Shown: piece by piece, positions 54,500-62,884 of the stretch
Position numbering within the stretch: the first letter of the stretch is position 1
Layout of the letters: every line of letters begins with the position of its first letter
Source of the DNA: Thermohalobaculum sp039815685
GTDB taxonomy: Bacteria; Pseudomonadota; Alphaproteobacteria; Rhodobacterales; Rhodobacteraceae
Length of the DNA stretch: 64,000 bases
Reading direction: 5' to 3'
Assembly: GCA_039815685.1 (NCBI GenBank)
Contig: JBCBYV010000007.1
Location: forward strand, 1 to 64,000
The notes under the pieces: generated by a model
Told to the model about the DNA's origin: nothing
The model's database searches: none
Seen by the model: the letters and a program-made list of their open reading frames with translations, nothing else
Made by a program: the position numbers and the translations under genes

Positions 54500-55311
54500 G
54501 CGCAGGGCTCCTCGCCGCTGGCACCGCCAATCACAGGCTCCCAGTGCCGCGCATCGCCGACACCGACGCGGTGGAGCCGCATCTCGAGGCGGAAAAGGTC
54601 GGGCCGGTAGAGCGCTGAGAGATGCTCAACGCCGCGACCCTCCGCATCGCGCACCACGCGCGTGAGCGCGAGGAGCGGTGCGCCGGGCGCGATGCCCAGC
54701 ACCTCGGCAACCGCCGGCGTGGCCAGCGTCGCGGTAACGGACTGCTCCGCGTCGCCCACCCGCACACCGCTACGCTCGAGGAGGCGGAAGAGAGGCGTCG
54801 TCGCCAGATCGGCCTCAGAATAGCTGCGAGCGATCTCCTCGGGCACATGGGTCGTGAGGTGCGAGAAGGGCGTCTCTCCTAGAAGGCGCAGCCGCACCGC
54901 CGACTGGACCCCGGCTCCCGGCGCCAGGCCGAGCGTCGTGGCTACCGGCTCGGGTGCCGGGACATAGGCGAAGGTGAGCAGGCGAGCCGTCGTGCGCCGG
55001 CCCATCTCCACGATCTGGGGAAGAAGCGTCGTCATGTCGGCCGCCATCGGCCCAGGTGCCGCTCCCGCCTCGCCGGCCCGCACGATGGAGCCTGCGCCCG
55101 GCCGCTTCTCGATCAGCCCGTCGCTGGCCAGCGCCTCCAAGGCACGGCGCACGGTGACACGGCTGACCCCGTGGATCGCCGCCAGCCGCTGCTCGCCAGG
55201 CAGTGTCGATCCCGGCAGCGCCCGCCCACCCGCAATATCATCGCGAAGCTGCAGGTAGACGCGCCGCGCCTTGCCGCCCGCCGGCAGAAACTCGGTATCC
55301 CGACCGCCCAT
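54496..55311 (-). CDS. GntR-family (HutC/UTRA) transcriptional regulator
   Basis: A winged helix-turn-helix (PGSTLPGEQRLAAIHGVSRVTVRRALEALASDGL, about 30-65) is followed by a UTRA ligand-binding domain (about 110-260), the HutC subfamily. The 271-residue protein starts at ATG 55311 with AAGGAGG just before it, better than a GTG six codons upstream. It overlaps leuC by 4 bases and is divergent from the tautomerase-HyuBA operon; it most likely senses the pathway's substrate and controls both operons from the shared intergenic region. Confidence 0.9.
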   Translation of the reverse strand: MGGRDTEFLPAGGKARRVYLQLRDDIAGGRALPGSTLPGEQRLAAIHGVSRVTVRRALEALASDGLIEKRPGAGSIVRAGEAGAAPGPMAADMTTLLPQIVEMGRRTTARLLTFAYVPAPEPVATTLGLAPGAGVQSAVRLRLLGETPFSHLTTHVPEEIARSYSEADLATTPLFRLLERSGVRVGDAEQSVTATLATPAVAEVLGIAPGAPLLALTRVVRDAEGRGVEHLSALYRPDLFRLEMRLHRVGVGDARHWEPVIGGASGEEPCA

Positions 55312-55449
55312 CCGGTCCTCCTTCGGCACATAAGCGTAGCGGGCCGAAGACGCCGCGCAAGAGAAATCGAACCGGAAAATCGTTTGATTGGTATTTTCTT
55401 TGCCCAGATATCTGTTCTAAACGTAGGACAGATCGACGGGAGGCGCCGG
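55312..55449. promoter_or_regulatory. Shared control region of the divergent catabolic operons
   Basis: The 138 bases between gntR and the tautomerase gene are AT-richer than anywhere near them. They hold a perfect 10-bp palindrome CAGATATCTG (55405-55414) and an inverted repeat GAAAAT...ATTTTC (55375-55380 and 55393-55398). TTGATT at 55384 is a possible -35 box for the plus-strand operon. These are candidate operators for the GntR protein; the exact site is not proven. Confidence 0.5.
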
Positions 55450-56022
55450 ATGCCGGTCATCGAGCTTCACCTCATCGAGGGCTATGATGACGACGCGAAG
55501 GCGCGGCTCGGCCGCGCGCTGACCGATGCGGTGAGGCAGGTAGTGCCCGCAGCGCCGGAGGCGATCACCGTGATGATGACCGAACACAGCAGCGACGGCT
55601 GGATGCGCGGCGGAGAGCGGCGAACCCCTGCGCCAGCGCTCCCCGATCCGGAAGCTGTTGTCCTCGGTTTCCTCGCGGCGATGAAGGCACGCGACCTCGA
55701 CGCCGCGCAGCACCGGCTGTCGCCCGACTTCGAGATGCGCTTTCCCGGCAAGGGCCCGATGCGCCGCCTCGAGGAGCTGATCGAGTGGGCCGCGCCGCGG
55801 TATCGCTCCGTGCGAAAGACCATCGAAGGGACCGAGATCGCTTCGGCCAGCGGCGCCACCACCGTCTGGGTTCACGGCACCCTCGCTGGCGAATGGCCGG
55901 ACGGCTCTCCCTTTGAAGGCATCCGCTTCGTCGACCGCTTCCTGCTCGAGGACGGGCTGATCGCACGGCAGGACGTGTGGAACGATATCGGCGAGGCCCG
56001 CGCGGCTGGAGCGGCCCCATGA
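55450..56022 (+). CDS. 4-oxalocrotonate tautomerase-like / SnoaL-like fusion protein
   Basis: Residues 1-60 align without gaps to 4-oxalocrotonate tautomerase: Pro after the initiator Met (catalytic Pro1), H6, EGxxD (9-13), TE (43-44) and WMRGGE (50-55) in mature numbering. The two catalytic arginines recalled for the Pseudomonas enzyme (Arg11, Arg39) are Tyr and Thr here, so the classical tautomerase reaction is unlikely. Residues 65-185 form a SnoaL/NTF2-like domain (VVLGFLAAMKARDLDAAQHRL...FVDRFLLEDGLIARQDVW). GGGAGG precedes the ATG. It heads the plus-strand operon and overlaps hyuB by 4 bases. Confidence 0.8.
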   Translation: MPVIELHLIEGYDDDAKARLGRALTDAVRQVVPAAPEAITVMMTEHSSDGWMRGGERRTPAPALPDPEAVVLGFLAAMKARDLDAAQHRLSPDFEMRFPGKGPMRRLEELIEWAAPRYRSVRKTIEGTEIASASGATTVWVHGTLAGEWPDGSPFEGIRFVDRFLLEDGLIARQDVWNDIGEARAAGAAP

Positions 56023-57713
56023 CCGAGATCGACCCCGTCACCCTCGCGGTTCTCGCCGGGCGCATGGAGCAGATCGCGGACGAGATGGACGCCACGCTCT
56101 TCCGCGCTGCCTTTAACCCCATCATCGCCGAGGCGCATGACGCGGGCCACGGGCTCTATGACGCCGAGACGGGGGCGACGCTCGTGCAGGGCAAGAACGG
56201 CTTGCCCATCTTCGTCGGGGTGATGGCGTTTGCTGTGCAAGCGGTGATCGAGAAAGCGGCGGCGGCGGGCGGCGCGCGCGACGGGGATGTCTGGATTTTC
56301 AACGACGCGCATCTCGGCGGCACACATCTCTCGGACATGCGTCTTGTGCGCCCTTACTTCCGCGACGGCGGGCTCTTCTGCTATCTCGCCTCCGTCGGGC
56401 ACTGGCACGATGTCGGCGGCGCTGTGCCGGGCAACTACAACCCTGCTGCGACCGATGCCTTTCAGGAGGCTTTCGTACTGCCACCGGTCCGTCTCGTCCG
56501 CGAGGGGGAGTTGCAGCAAGACATTGTCGACATCCTGATGCGCAACACCCGCCTGCCGCAGTCGACCATGGGCGACCTCAACGGCCAACTCGGTGCGCTA
56601 GATCTTGGCGTGAAGCGGCTCGACGCGCTGATCGACGAATATGGGGCCGGCACGGTGAAGGCCGCGCTCGGCGCGCTCGGCGACCGGGCGGAGACGCTGA
56701 TGCGGGCAGAGCTCAGCGAGCTGCCGGACGGCCGCTGGGAGGCCGAGGACTTCCTCGACAACGACGGGATCACGGATACCCCTATCCCCGTTCGCGTAGC
56801 ACTCGAGATCGAGGGGGACCGTCTGAGCCTTGATTTCGCAGGGACGGCGCCGGCCACGGCGGGGCCGGTGAACATCGCACGCCCTACGGCAGTCGCCACC
56901 GCCTATGTCGCGCTCAAGCACATCTTCCCGAGCCTGCCTGCGAATGCCGGGCTGATGCGGCCGGTCGAGGTGCGGGTGCCCGAGGGCTCGCTCCTCGCAG
57001 CCGAGTTCCCGGCGCCCGTCGGCGGCTACACCGAGACCATCCTGCGCATGATCGACGTGATCTTCGCCGCCATGGCGAAGGCCGCGCCGGAGCGGACGGT
57101 TGCCAACGCCTACGGCACGATCAACGCGCTCTCCCTCTCGGGCCGCCGCAGCGGAAGTGCCAAGCCATGGGTGATGTTCAGCTTCTTCGGCGGCGGGCAC
57201 GGCGCGAGCGTGGGAGGCGACGGGCTCAACCACGGCAACGCGCCCATCTCCACCGCCACGATCCCGCCGATGGAAATCCTGGAGGCCGCCTATCCGGTGA
57301 TGTTCCGCCAATGGGCACTGCGGCCCGACAGCGCCGGTGCGGGCCAGCACCGCGGCGGGCTGGGTGCCATCTACGAGATCGAACTCCTGGAGGAGCAGGC
57401 GGAAGCCTTCCTCTTCGGCGAGCGTGGCCGCTTTGCGCCGGCCGGTATCGCAGGCGGCGGGCCGGCGGCTGAAAACGCTTTCGCCTATGAGCAGGACGCG
57501 GGGTGGCAGCGCCCTGCCCTTACGTCCAAGGCCCGCGGGATGAGGCTCGCGCGCGGCCAGCGTGTGCGGCTCGAGACCCCAGGGGGCGGGGGTTACGGCC
57601 CCGCCGACCAGCGGGACCCTGCTACCGTCGCCCGCGACGTGGCCCTCGGCTATGTGAGCGCGGACGCCGCAGATCGCGACTACGGGCCCGGCTGGAGAGA
57701 GGCGGGGGCATGA
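56019..57713 (+). CDS. hyuB: Hydantoinase/oxoprolinase subunit B (HyuB)
   Basis: HyuB works with HyuA in ATP-dependent opening of hydantoins, 5-oxoproline or related lactams, or in acetone/acetophenone carboxylation. The 564-residue protein has MTEIDPVTLAVLAGRMEQIADEMDATL, HDAGHGLYDAETGATLVQG, GDVWIFNDAHLGGTHLSDMRLVRPYF and the C-terminal HRGGLGAIYEIEL, all typical of the hydantoinase B family. It overlaps both neighbours by 4 bases. Absence of a biotin or third carboxylase subunit argues for hydrolysis rather than carboxylation. Confidence 0.93.
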   Translation: MTEIDPVTLAVLAGRMEQIADEMDATLFRAAFNPIIAEAHDAGHGLYDAETGATLVQGKNGLPIFVGVMAFAVQAVIEKAAAAGGARDGDVWIFNDAHLGGTHLSDMRLVRPYFRDGGLFCYLASVGHWHDVGGAVPGNYNPAATDAFQEAFVLPPVRLVREGELQQDIVDILMRNTRLPQSTMGDLNGQLGALDLGVKRLDALIDEYGAGTVKAALGALGDRAETLMRAELSELPDGRWEAEDFLDNDGITDTPIPVRVALEIEGDRLSLDFAGTAPATAGPVNIARPTAVATAYVALKHIFPSLPANAGLMRPVEVRVPEGSLLAAEFPAPVGGYTETILRMIDVIFAAMAKAAPERTVANAYGTINALSLSGRRSGSAKPWVMFSFFGGGHGASVGGDGLNHGNAPISTATIPPMEILEAAYPVMFRQWALRPDSAGAGQHRGGLGAIYEIELLEEQAEAFLFGERGRFAPAGIAGGGPAAENAFAYEQDAGWQRPALTSKARGMRLARGQRVRLETPGGGGYGPADQRDPATVARDVALGYVSADAADRDYGPGWREAGA

Positions 57714-59776
57714 GCGGCGCGCGCATGGTGGGCGTCGATGTCGGCGGCACCTTCACGGATGTCTTCGTGCTCGACGAGACCGCCGGCTCCGCTCGCGTCG
57801 CGAAGGTGCCGACGACGCGACCCGATCAGTCCGGCGGGTTCCTGGCCGGCATCGGGCAGGAGGTAACGGACCTCAGCGCCCTCTCCGTCGTCGTCCACGG
57901 CACCACGGCCGGCACAAACGCGCTCCTTGAGAGGAAGGGCGCGAAGACGGGTGTTATCACCACCGCGGGCCTCCGCGACGTGCTGGAGATGCGGCGGCGG
58001 GATCGGCCGCGCACCTGGGGCCTCCGCGGGGATTTCACGCCGGTCGTGCCCCGCGACCGGCGCCTCGAGGTGCCCGAACGCGTGCTGCCGGACGGCACTG
58101 TGCGCGAGCCGGTGGACATCGACGCCGTGCGCGCGGCGGCTCGTCAGCTTCTTGAGATGGGCTGCGAAGCCGTCGCCATCCTCTTTGCCAATGCCTACGC
58201 CAACCCAGCGAACGAGGCGGCGGCGGCGGAAGCCGTGCGCGCCCTCTGGCCCAACCCGCACGTCACCGCCTCCGCCGAGATCCTGCCGGAGATCCGGGAG
58301 TTCGAGCGCTTTTCCACCGCCGCTCTCAACGCCTATCTCCAGCCGGAGGTCGCAGGGTATCTCGACCGCCTGGAGCGCGCGCTGAAGGCTGGCGGTTTCT
58401 CCGGCGAGTTTCTGATCGTGCAGTCCAATGGTGGCGTCATGTCCGCCGCCACCGCCTGCGCGCGCCCCGTGCGCACCGCGCTGTCCGGCCCCGCCGCGGG
58501 CGTGATTGCCGCCGGATACATCGCCGAATGCGCAGGCTTCTCCAACGTCATAACCGGCGATATGGGCGGCACCAGCTTCGACGTGGCCCTGATCGCCGAC
58601 GGCGCCTCAGTGCTGAGCCCGCAGACCAGTATCGATTTCGGCATGGTGATCCGCTCACCGATGATCGAGATCGCCACCATCGGCGCGGGCGGCGGCTCCA
58701 TCGCAGGTGTGGACAAGGGTGGGATGCTGACCATCGGCCCCGAAAGCGCTGGCTCCGACCCGGGCCCCGTTGCCTACGGCCGCGGGAACGACCGGCCGAC
58801 GGTGACGGACGCCAACATCGTGCTCGGCCGCATCGATCCGGAAAGCCCCATCGGCGGCATCGCCCGGCTCGATACCAACGCCGCCCGCGCTGCCGTCGAC
58901 ACGCATGTGGGCTACCCACTCAATCTCGGCACAGAAGCGGCGGCAGAGGCGATCCTCCGCGTTGCGAACTCCGCTATGGCAGGGGCGATCCGGTTGGTCA
59001 GCATCGAGCGAGGCTTCGACCCGAAGCGCTTCGCCTTCATGCCCTTCGGCGGCGGCGGGGCGCTTCATGCAGGCGCGATGCTTGCGGAGGTCGGCCTCGC
59101 CCGTGCCATCGTGCCCCGCTACCCGGGCGTCACCTCCGCCATGGGCTGCGTCATTGCCGATATGCGTCAGGACTTCGTGCAAACGGTCAACGAGCTTGCG
59201 GAGGCGGTGGACACAGGAGCCCTCGGCGCGCCCATGCAGCGCCATCACGACGAGGGGCACCGCCTGCTCGACGCTGCCCGCACGCGCTTCAAGCGCCGCG
59301 ACGCCGAGTTCGCACTCGACATGGCCTATGTCGGCCAGACCCATACGCTGTCCGTGCCGCTAGGGGTCACGGTTGAGGGCGGCCAGGTCACGCCACCTAC
59401 CGAGGCCGCCATCGCGGAGGCCTTCGATGCGGCTTACGAAGCGCAATACGGCCGGCTCCTGACGGGTGGCACACGGCGGATCCTCAACCTCCGAAGCGCC
59501 GTTATCGGCCGGCGCCCGAAATTCGATCTCGCAACACTGGCCCCTGCGGAGGGCGGCAGCATCGAAGCGGCTCATGCAGGGAGCCGCCCGGTCCATTTCG
59601 GCGATGCGTGGGTGGAGACGGCGCTCTATCACCGGCTGGCGCTACCCGTCGGCGCTCGCATCGCCGGCCCCGCCATCCTGGTCCAGCCCGACACCACGAT
59701 CCTGATCGAACCGGGGCTCGCGGGCGTGGTCGATCGCTTCGGCAACGTGATCATCGCCCGGGAGGGGGAGGCATGA
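57710..59776 (+). CDS. hyuA: Hydantoinase/oxoprolinase subunit A (HyuA)
   Basis: HyuA is the ATP-using partner of HyuB. The 688-residue protein has the actin-like nucleotide motif GVDVGGTFTDVFV (8-20), STAALNAYLQPEVAGYL, and the second phosphate motif GDMGGTSFDV (283-292), followed by ERGFDPKRFAFMPFGGGGALHA. The substrate among lactams and hydantoins cannot be deduced. It overlaps hyuB and the isochorismatase gene by 4 bases. Because the family phosphorylates a ring oxygen before hydrolysis, a cyclic amide or imide is the expected substrate. Confidence 0.94.
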   Translation: MSGARMVGVDVGGTFTDVFVLDETAGSARVAKVPTTRPDQSGGFLAGIGQEVTDLSALSVVVHGTTAGTNALLERKGAKTGVITTAGLRDVLEMRRRDRPRTWGLRGDFTPVVPRDRRLEVPERVLPDGTVREPVDIDAVRAAARQLLEMGCEAVAILFANAYANPANEAAAAEAVRALWPNPHVTASAEILPEIREFERFSTAALNAYLQPEVAGYLDRLERALKAGGFSGEFLIVQSNGGVMSAATACARPVRTALSGPAAGVIAAGYIAECAGFSNVITGDMGGTSFDVALIADGASVLSPQTSIDFGMVIRSPMIEIATIGAGGGSIAGVDKGGMLTIGPESAGSDPGPVAYGRGNDRPTVTDANIVLGRIDPESPIGGIARLDTNAARAAVDTHVGYPLNLGTEAAAEAILRVANSAMAGAIRLVSIERGFDPKRFAFMPFGGGGALHAGAMLAEVGLARAIVPRYPGVTSAMGCVIADMRQDFVQTVNELAEAVDTGALGAPMQRHHDEGHRLLDAARTRFKRRDAEFALDMAYVGQTHTLSVPLGVTVEGGQVTPPTEAAIAEAFDAAYEAQYGRLLTGGTRRILNLRSAVIGRRPKFDLATLAPAEGGSIEAAHAGSRPVHFGDAWVETALYHRLALPVGARIAGPAILVQPDTTILIEPGLAGVVDRFGNVIIAREGEA

Positions 59777-60384
59777 GCGACAGGATCGAGCCGCGCCAAA
59801 CGGCGCTCCTCACCATCGACCTGCAGAACGACTTCCTGCACGCCGACGGTGCCTATGGTCGCGCGGGCCAGGGTTCGGCCGCCATCGCCGCGCTGCCCGC
59901 GCGCATCGCGCCGCTGCGCGACACCCTTCGTGCCAAGGGCGGCGTCTACATCTCGGCTCAGTTCACGCTGGTGCCTGGCCCCGGCGGCGAGCCGCTCATC
60001 GCACCGCATCTGAAGAAGCTCAGGCCTTTTCTCGGCCGCGGCGACTTCGCACCGGGAGCGTTCGGTCATGCCCTCGTCGATGCGCTCGCGCCCGCGGATT
60101 ACACGGTCGAGAAGGTCGCCTACTCCGCCTTCTACCAGACCCGCCTCGAATACATCCTGCGTGCTCTCGGCATCCGCGCGCTGATCGTCGGCGGCATCGT
60201 CACCAATGGCGGCGTGGCCAGCACGCTCCGCGACGCGCATCTGCGTGACATCCCTACCGTGCTCCTCTCCGATGGCAGCGCGGCCTTCGACCCGGCAGTC
60301 CACAACGCCACCCTGACCTCGCTCGCCACCGTCACACGCGCGATGACCTGCAGGGACGCGACTGCCATGCTGGAGGACGCCTAA
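59773..60384 (+). CDS. Isochorismatase-fold protein lacking the catalytic Cys
   Basis: The 203-residue protein has the isochorismatase fold with Asp16 (LLTIDLQNDF) and Lys114 (VEKVAYSAF) of the usual triad. In the third motif the cysteine of thiol amidases (TNxCV) is replaced: TNGGVAS (144-150) with Gly147. True isochorismatases such as EntB also have Gly there, whereas nicotinamidase and N-carbamoylsarcosine amidase have Cys. So it is not a normal thiol amidase. The substrate is unknown. It overlaps hyuA by 4 bases and the next gene by one. Confidence 0.87.
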   Translation: MSDRIEPRQTALLTIDLQNDFLHADGAYGRAGQGSAAIAALPARIAPLRDTLRAKGGVYISAQFTLVPGPGGEPLIAPHLKKLRPFLGRGDFAPGAFGHALVDALAPADYTVEKVAYSAFYQTRLEYILRALGIRALIVGGIVTNGGVASTLRDAHLRDIPTVLLSDGSAAFDPAVHNATLTSLATVTRAMTCRDATAMLEDA

Positions 60385-61253
60385 TGACCCTCAAGGCCCG
60401 GCTCAGGCAGGACAACATCCTCGTCGCCCCAGGGATCTATGACGGGTTGACGGCCGCCCTTGCTGCCGAGGCCGGGTTCGAAGCGCTCTACCTCTCGGGC
60501 GCCGCCGTCGCCTATACCCGCCTCGGCCGTCCCGATATCGGCCTCACCGCGATGACCGAGATGGCGGACACCATGGCGCTGATCCGGGATAGGGTCGCAC
60601 TGCCGGTGATCATCGACGCGGACACCGGGTTCGGCAACGCGCTCAACGCGCAGCGCACCATGCGCGCCTATGAGCGGGCGGGGGCAAGCGCCCTCCAGAT
60701 CGAGGACCAGACCTACCCCAAGCGCTGCGGGCACCTGTCGGACAAGTCGCTGATCCCGGCGGCGGAGATGGTCGGAAAGATCCACGCCATGGCCGATGCG
60801 CGGACGAGCGTAGAGACACTGATCATCGCGCGCACCGATGCAATCGCCGTGGACGGCTTCGACGCGGCGGTCGAGCGTGCCGGTGCCTATCTCGAGGCAG
60901 GTGCGGACGTGCTTTTCATCGAGGCACCGCGCGATGCCGACGAGCTTTCCCGGGTGGCCGGGACCTTCGGGGGCAAAGTACCTCTCCTCGCCAACATGGT
61001 GGAGGGCGGCGCAACACCCATCCGTGCCGCGGCGGATCTAGAGGCGCTCGGCTTCTCCATCGCCATCTTCCCGGGCGGCATCGTTCGTGCGCTCGCCCAC
61101 GCGGCGCGCGACTATTACCGGAGCCTCGCCGAGCACGGCTCCAACCGTCCCTTCGCCGACCGGATGTTCGATTTCAGCGGCCTTAACGAGGTGATCGGGA
61201 CCGGGGACATGCTCGCCCTTGGCGAGCGCTACGACGGCGGCGGCGGGCGCTGA
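60384..61253 (+). CDS. Isocitrate lyase/PEP mutase superfamily lyase
   Basis: The 289-residue TIM-barrel protein belongs to the isocitrate lyase/PEP mutase superfamily. VIIDADTGFGN (75-85) gives the metal-binding Asp residues, and KRCGH (113-117) with Cys115 is the flexible catalytic loop of lyases (isocitrate, 2-methylisocitrate, dimethylmalate) and not of PEP mutase. It should cleave a C-C bond in a hydroxy di- or tricarboxylate to give pyruvate or glyoxylate plus a second acid. TAATG overlap couples it to the upstream gene, and TGATG to the flavoprotein. Confidence 0.9.
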   Translation: MTLKARLRQDNILVAPGIYDGLTAALAAEAGFEALYLSGAAVAYTRLGRPDIGLTAMTEMADTMALIRDRVALPVIIDADTGFGNALNAQRTMRAYERAGASALQIEDQTYPKRCGHLSDKSLIPAAEMVGKIHAMADARTSVETLIIARTDAIAVDGFDAAVERAGAYLEAGADVLFIEAPRDADELSRVAGTFGGKVPLLANMVEGGATPIRAAADLEALGFSIAIFPGGIVRALAHAARDYYRSLAEHGSNRPFADRMFDFSGLNEVIGTGDMLALGERYDGGGGR

Positions 61254-62617
61254 TGGCCGATATCCGCCCTCCCCCGGCCGAGGGCTTCCCGCTCACGGTC
61301 GAGACGCTGATCATCGGGGCGGGCGCCGCCGGGCTCACCGCCGCGCTCGCCGCACGGGACAGGGGGCGCGAAGTGCTCGTGCTAGAGCGCGACCCGGTGC
61401 CGGCAGGCTCTACTGCGCTCTCCGCCGGTCTCGTGCCCGCCGCGGGCACCGCGCTCCAGTCCGATGCGGGGATTGAGGACGACTGGGAACGCTTCGCCTC
61501 GGACATCCAGGCGAAGGCGAAGGGCGAGAACGACATGGCCCTTGTCGAACGTCTCGCCCGCGGCGCCGCGCCCGCTATCGGGTGGCTGATGGAACGCCAT
61601 GGCCTGCCCTTCAGCCTCGTCCACGACTTCGACTATCCCGGACACTCCCGCCGCCGGATGCACGGTCTGCCCACCCGCGCCGGCGCGGAACTTGTCGACC
61701 GGCTGCGCGCGGCAGCGGAGGAGGCGGGGGCGGATATCCTTTGCGACGCGACGGTGAGGACGCTCTTCGCCGAGGGTCGCCGGATCGTGGGCGTCGCACT
61801 CAAGCGTCCCGATGGGACGGAGGAGCGGATCGGCGGCGCGCGCCTCGTGCTGGCGTGCAACGGCTTCGGCGGCAATCGCGCCATGGTGGCCGAGGAGATG
61901 CCCGACATCGCCGGCGCGCTCTGGTTCGGCCATGACGGCAACCGGGGCGAGGCGGTCGACTGGGGCCGGGCGATTGGCGCCGCCACCCGCCATCTCGGCG
62001 CCTATCAGGGTCACGGCAACGTCGCGCATCCTCATGGCATCCTCATCACCTGGGCCACGATCACCGAGGGGGGTGTGCAGGTGAACCGGGAGGGTCGCCG
62101 CTTCTGGGACGAGTCCCAAGGCTACTCCGAAGCCGCCCGCGCCGTCCTGGCCCAGCCCGGCGGCGCCGCTTTCACGATCTTCGACGAGCGCATCGCCGCT
62201 ATTGCCCGCCAGTTCGCCGATTTCCGCACGGCCGAGGCTCAAGGGGCAATCCGCCGGGGTCAGACACCGGAAGCGCTCGCCGAAGCGCTCGACGTGCCAG
62301 CGGCGGTGCTTGGTGAGACGCTCTCCGCCATCCCTGCCGGCGGCGTGGATGTCTTTGGCCGCCGTTTTCCCGCGCGCCCACTCGAGGCCCCTTATCTCGG
62401 CGTGCGGGTGACGGGCGCGCTCTTCCACACGCAAGGCGGCCTCGAGACCGATGAGGCCGCCCGCGTGATCGATCAGGAAGGCAGGGCTTTCCCGAACCTC
62501 TTCGCTGCGGGCGGCGCGGCCTGCGGCGTCTCCGGTGCGAGCGACAGCGGCTATCTCTCGGGCAACGGTCTCCTTTCCGCCATCGTCCTCGGCCGCCTCG
62601 CCGGATCTGCCCCGTGA
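61253..62617 (+). CDS. FAD-dependent fumarate reductase/tricarballylate dehydrogenase-like flavoprotein
   Basis: The 454-residue flavoprotein has GAGAAG (22-27) for FAD, an FAD_binding_2 capping domain in the middle, and the FrdA-type C-terminal pattern with His392 in HTQGGLETDEAARV and NLFAAGGAACGVSGASDSGYLSGNGLL. Such proteins oxidise or reduce C=C bonds next to carboxylates (fumarate, tricarballylate) or steroids. No heme or iron-sulfur partner is nearby, so electrons would go to an unidentified acceptor. It starts one base inside the lyase stop. Confidence 0.85.
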   Translation: MADIRPPPAEGFPLTVETLIIGAGAAGLTAALAARDRGREVLVLERDPVPAGSTALSAGLVPAAGTALQSDAGIEDDWERFASDIQAKAKGENDMALVERLARGAAPAIGWLMERHGLPFSLVHDFDYPGHSRRRMHGLPTRAGAELVDRLRAAAEEAGADILCDATVRTLFAEGRRIVGVALKRPDGTEERIGGARLVLACNGFGGNRAMVAEEMPDIAGALWFGHDGNRGEAVDWGRAIGAATRHLGAYQGHGNVAHPHGILITWATITEGGVQVNREGRRFWDESQGYSEAARAVLAQPGGAAFTIFDERIAAIARQFADFRTAEAQGAIRRGQTPEALAEALDVPAAVLGETLSAIPAGGVDVFGRRFPARPLEAPYLGVRVTGALFHTQGGLETDEAARVIDQEGRAFPNLFAAGGAACGVSGASDSGYLSGNGLLSAIVLGRLAGSAP

Positions 62618-62884
62618 TGAGGCTCTGAGGAGAGCGGGGTGGGGAGCCGCTGGCAGTAACCCGGCCCCTCACACACGCCCATTTCAAAGACTGACCCGAC
62701 CGGGCGTTTGAACTGCCATGCGACGCGTCGATCGTCGTCGACCGGAAGCCCGCCATGCACTAACACTCGAACCGGGCCGATCAGCTCGGCACGACCCAGA
62801 TGAACGCCACGCCGCCGTTCCCGAACATGCACTTGGGGAACGGGACGCAAGCCACCATGCGACACGGATGATGGAGACCAGGAA

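Noticed and set aside
56019..60384. HyuAB plus isochorismatase-type protein as creatinine/N-methylhydantoin degradation
   Set aside because: N-carbamoylsarcosine amidase needs the Cys that is Gly147 here, and no creatininase or sarcosine oxidase genes are nearby.
62551..62865. A 104-codon open frame on the minus strand in the gap before the aldehyde dehydrogenase
   Set aside because: No domain, partly overlaps the flavoprotein gene, and no ribosome binding site; likely chance.
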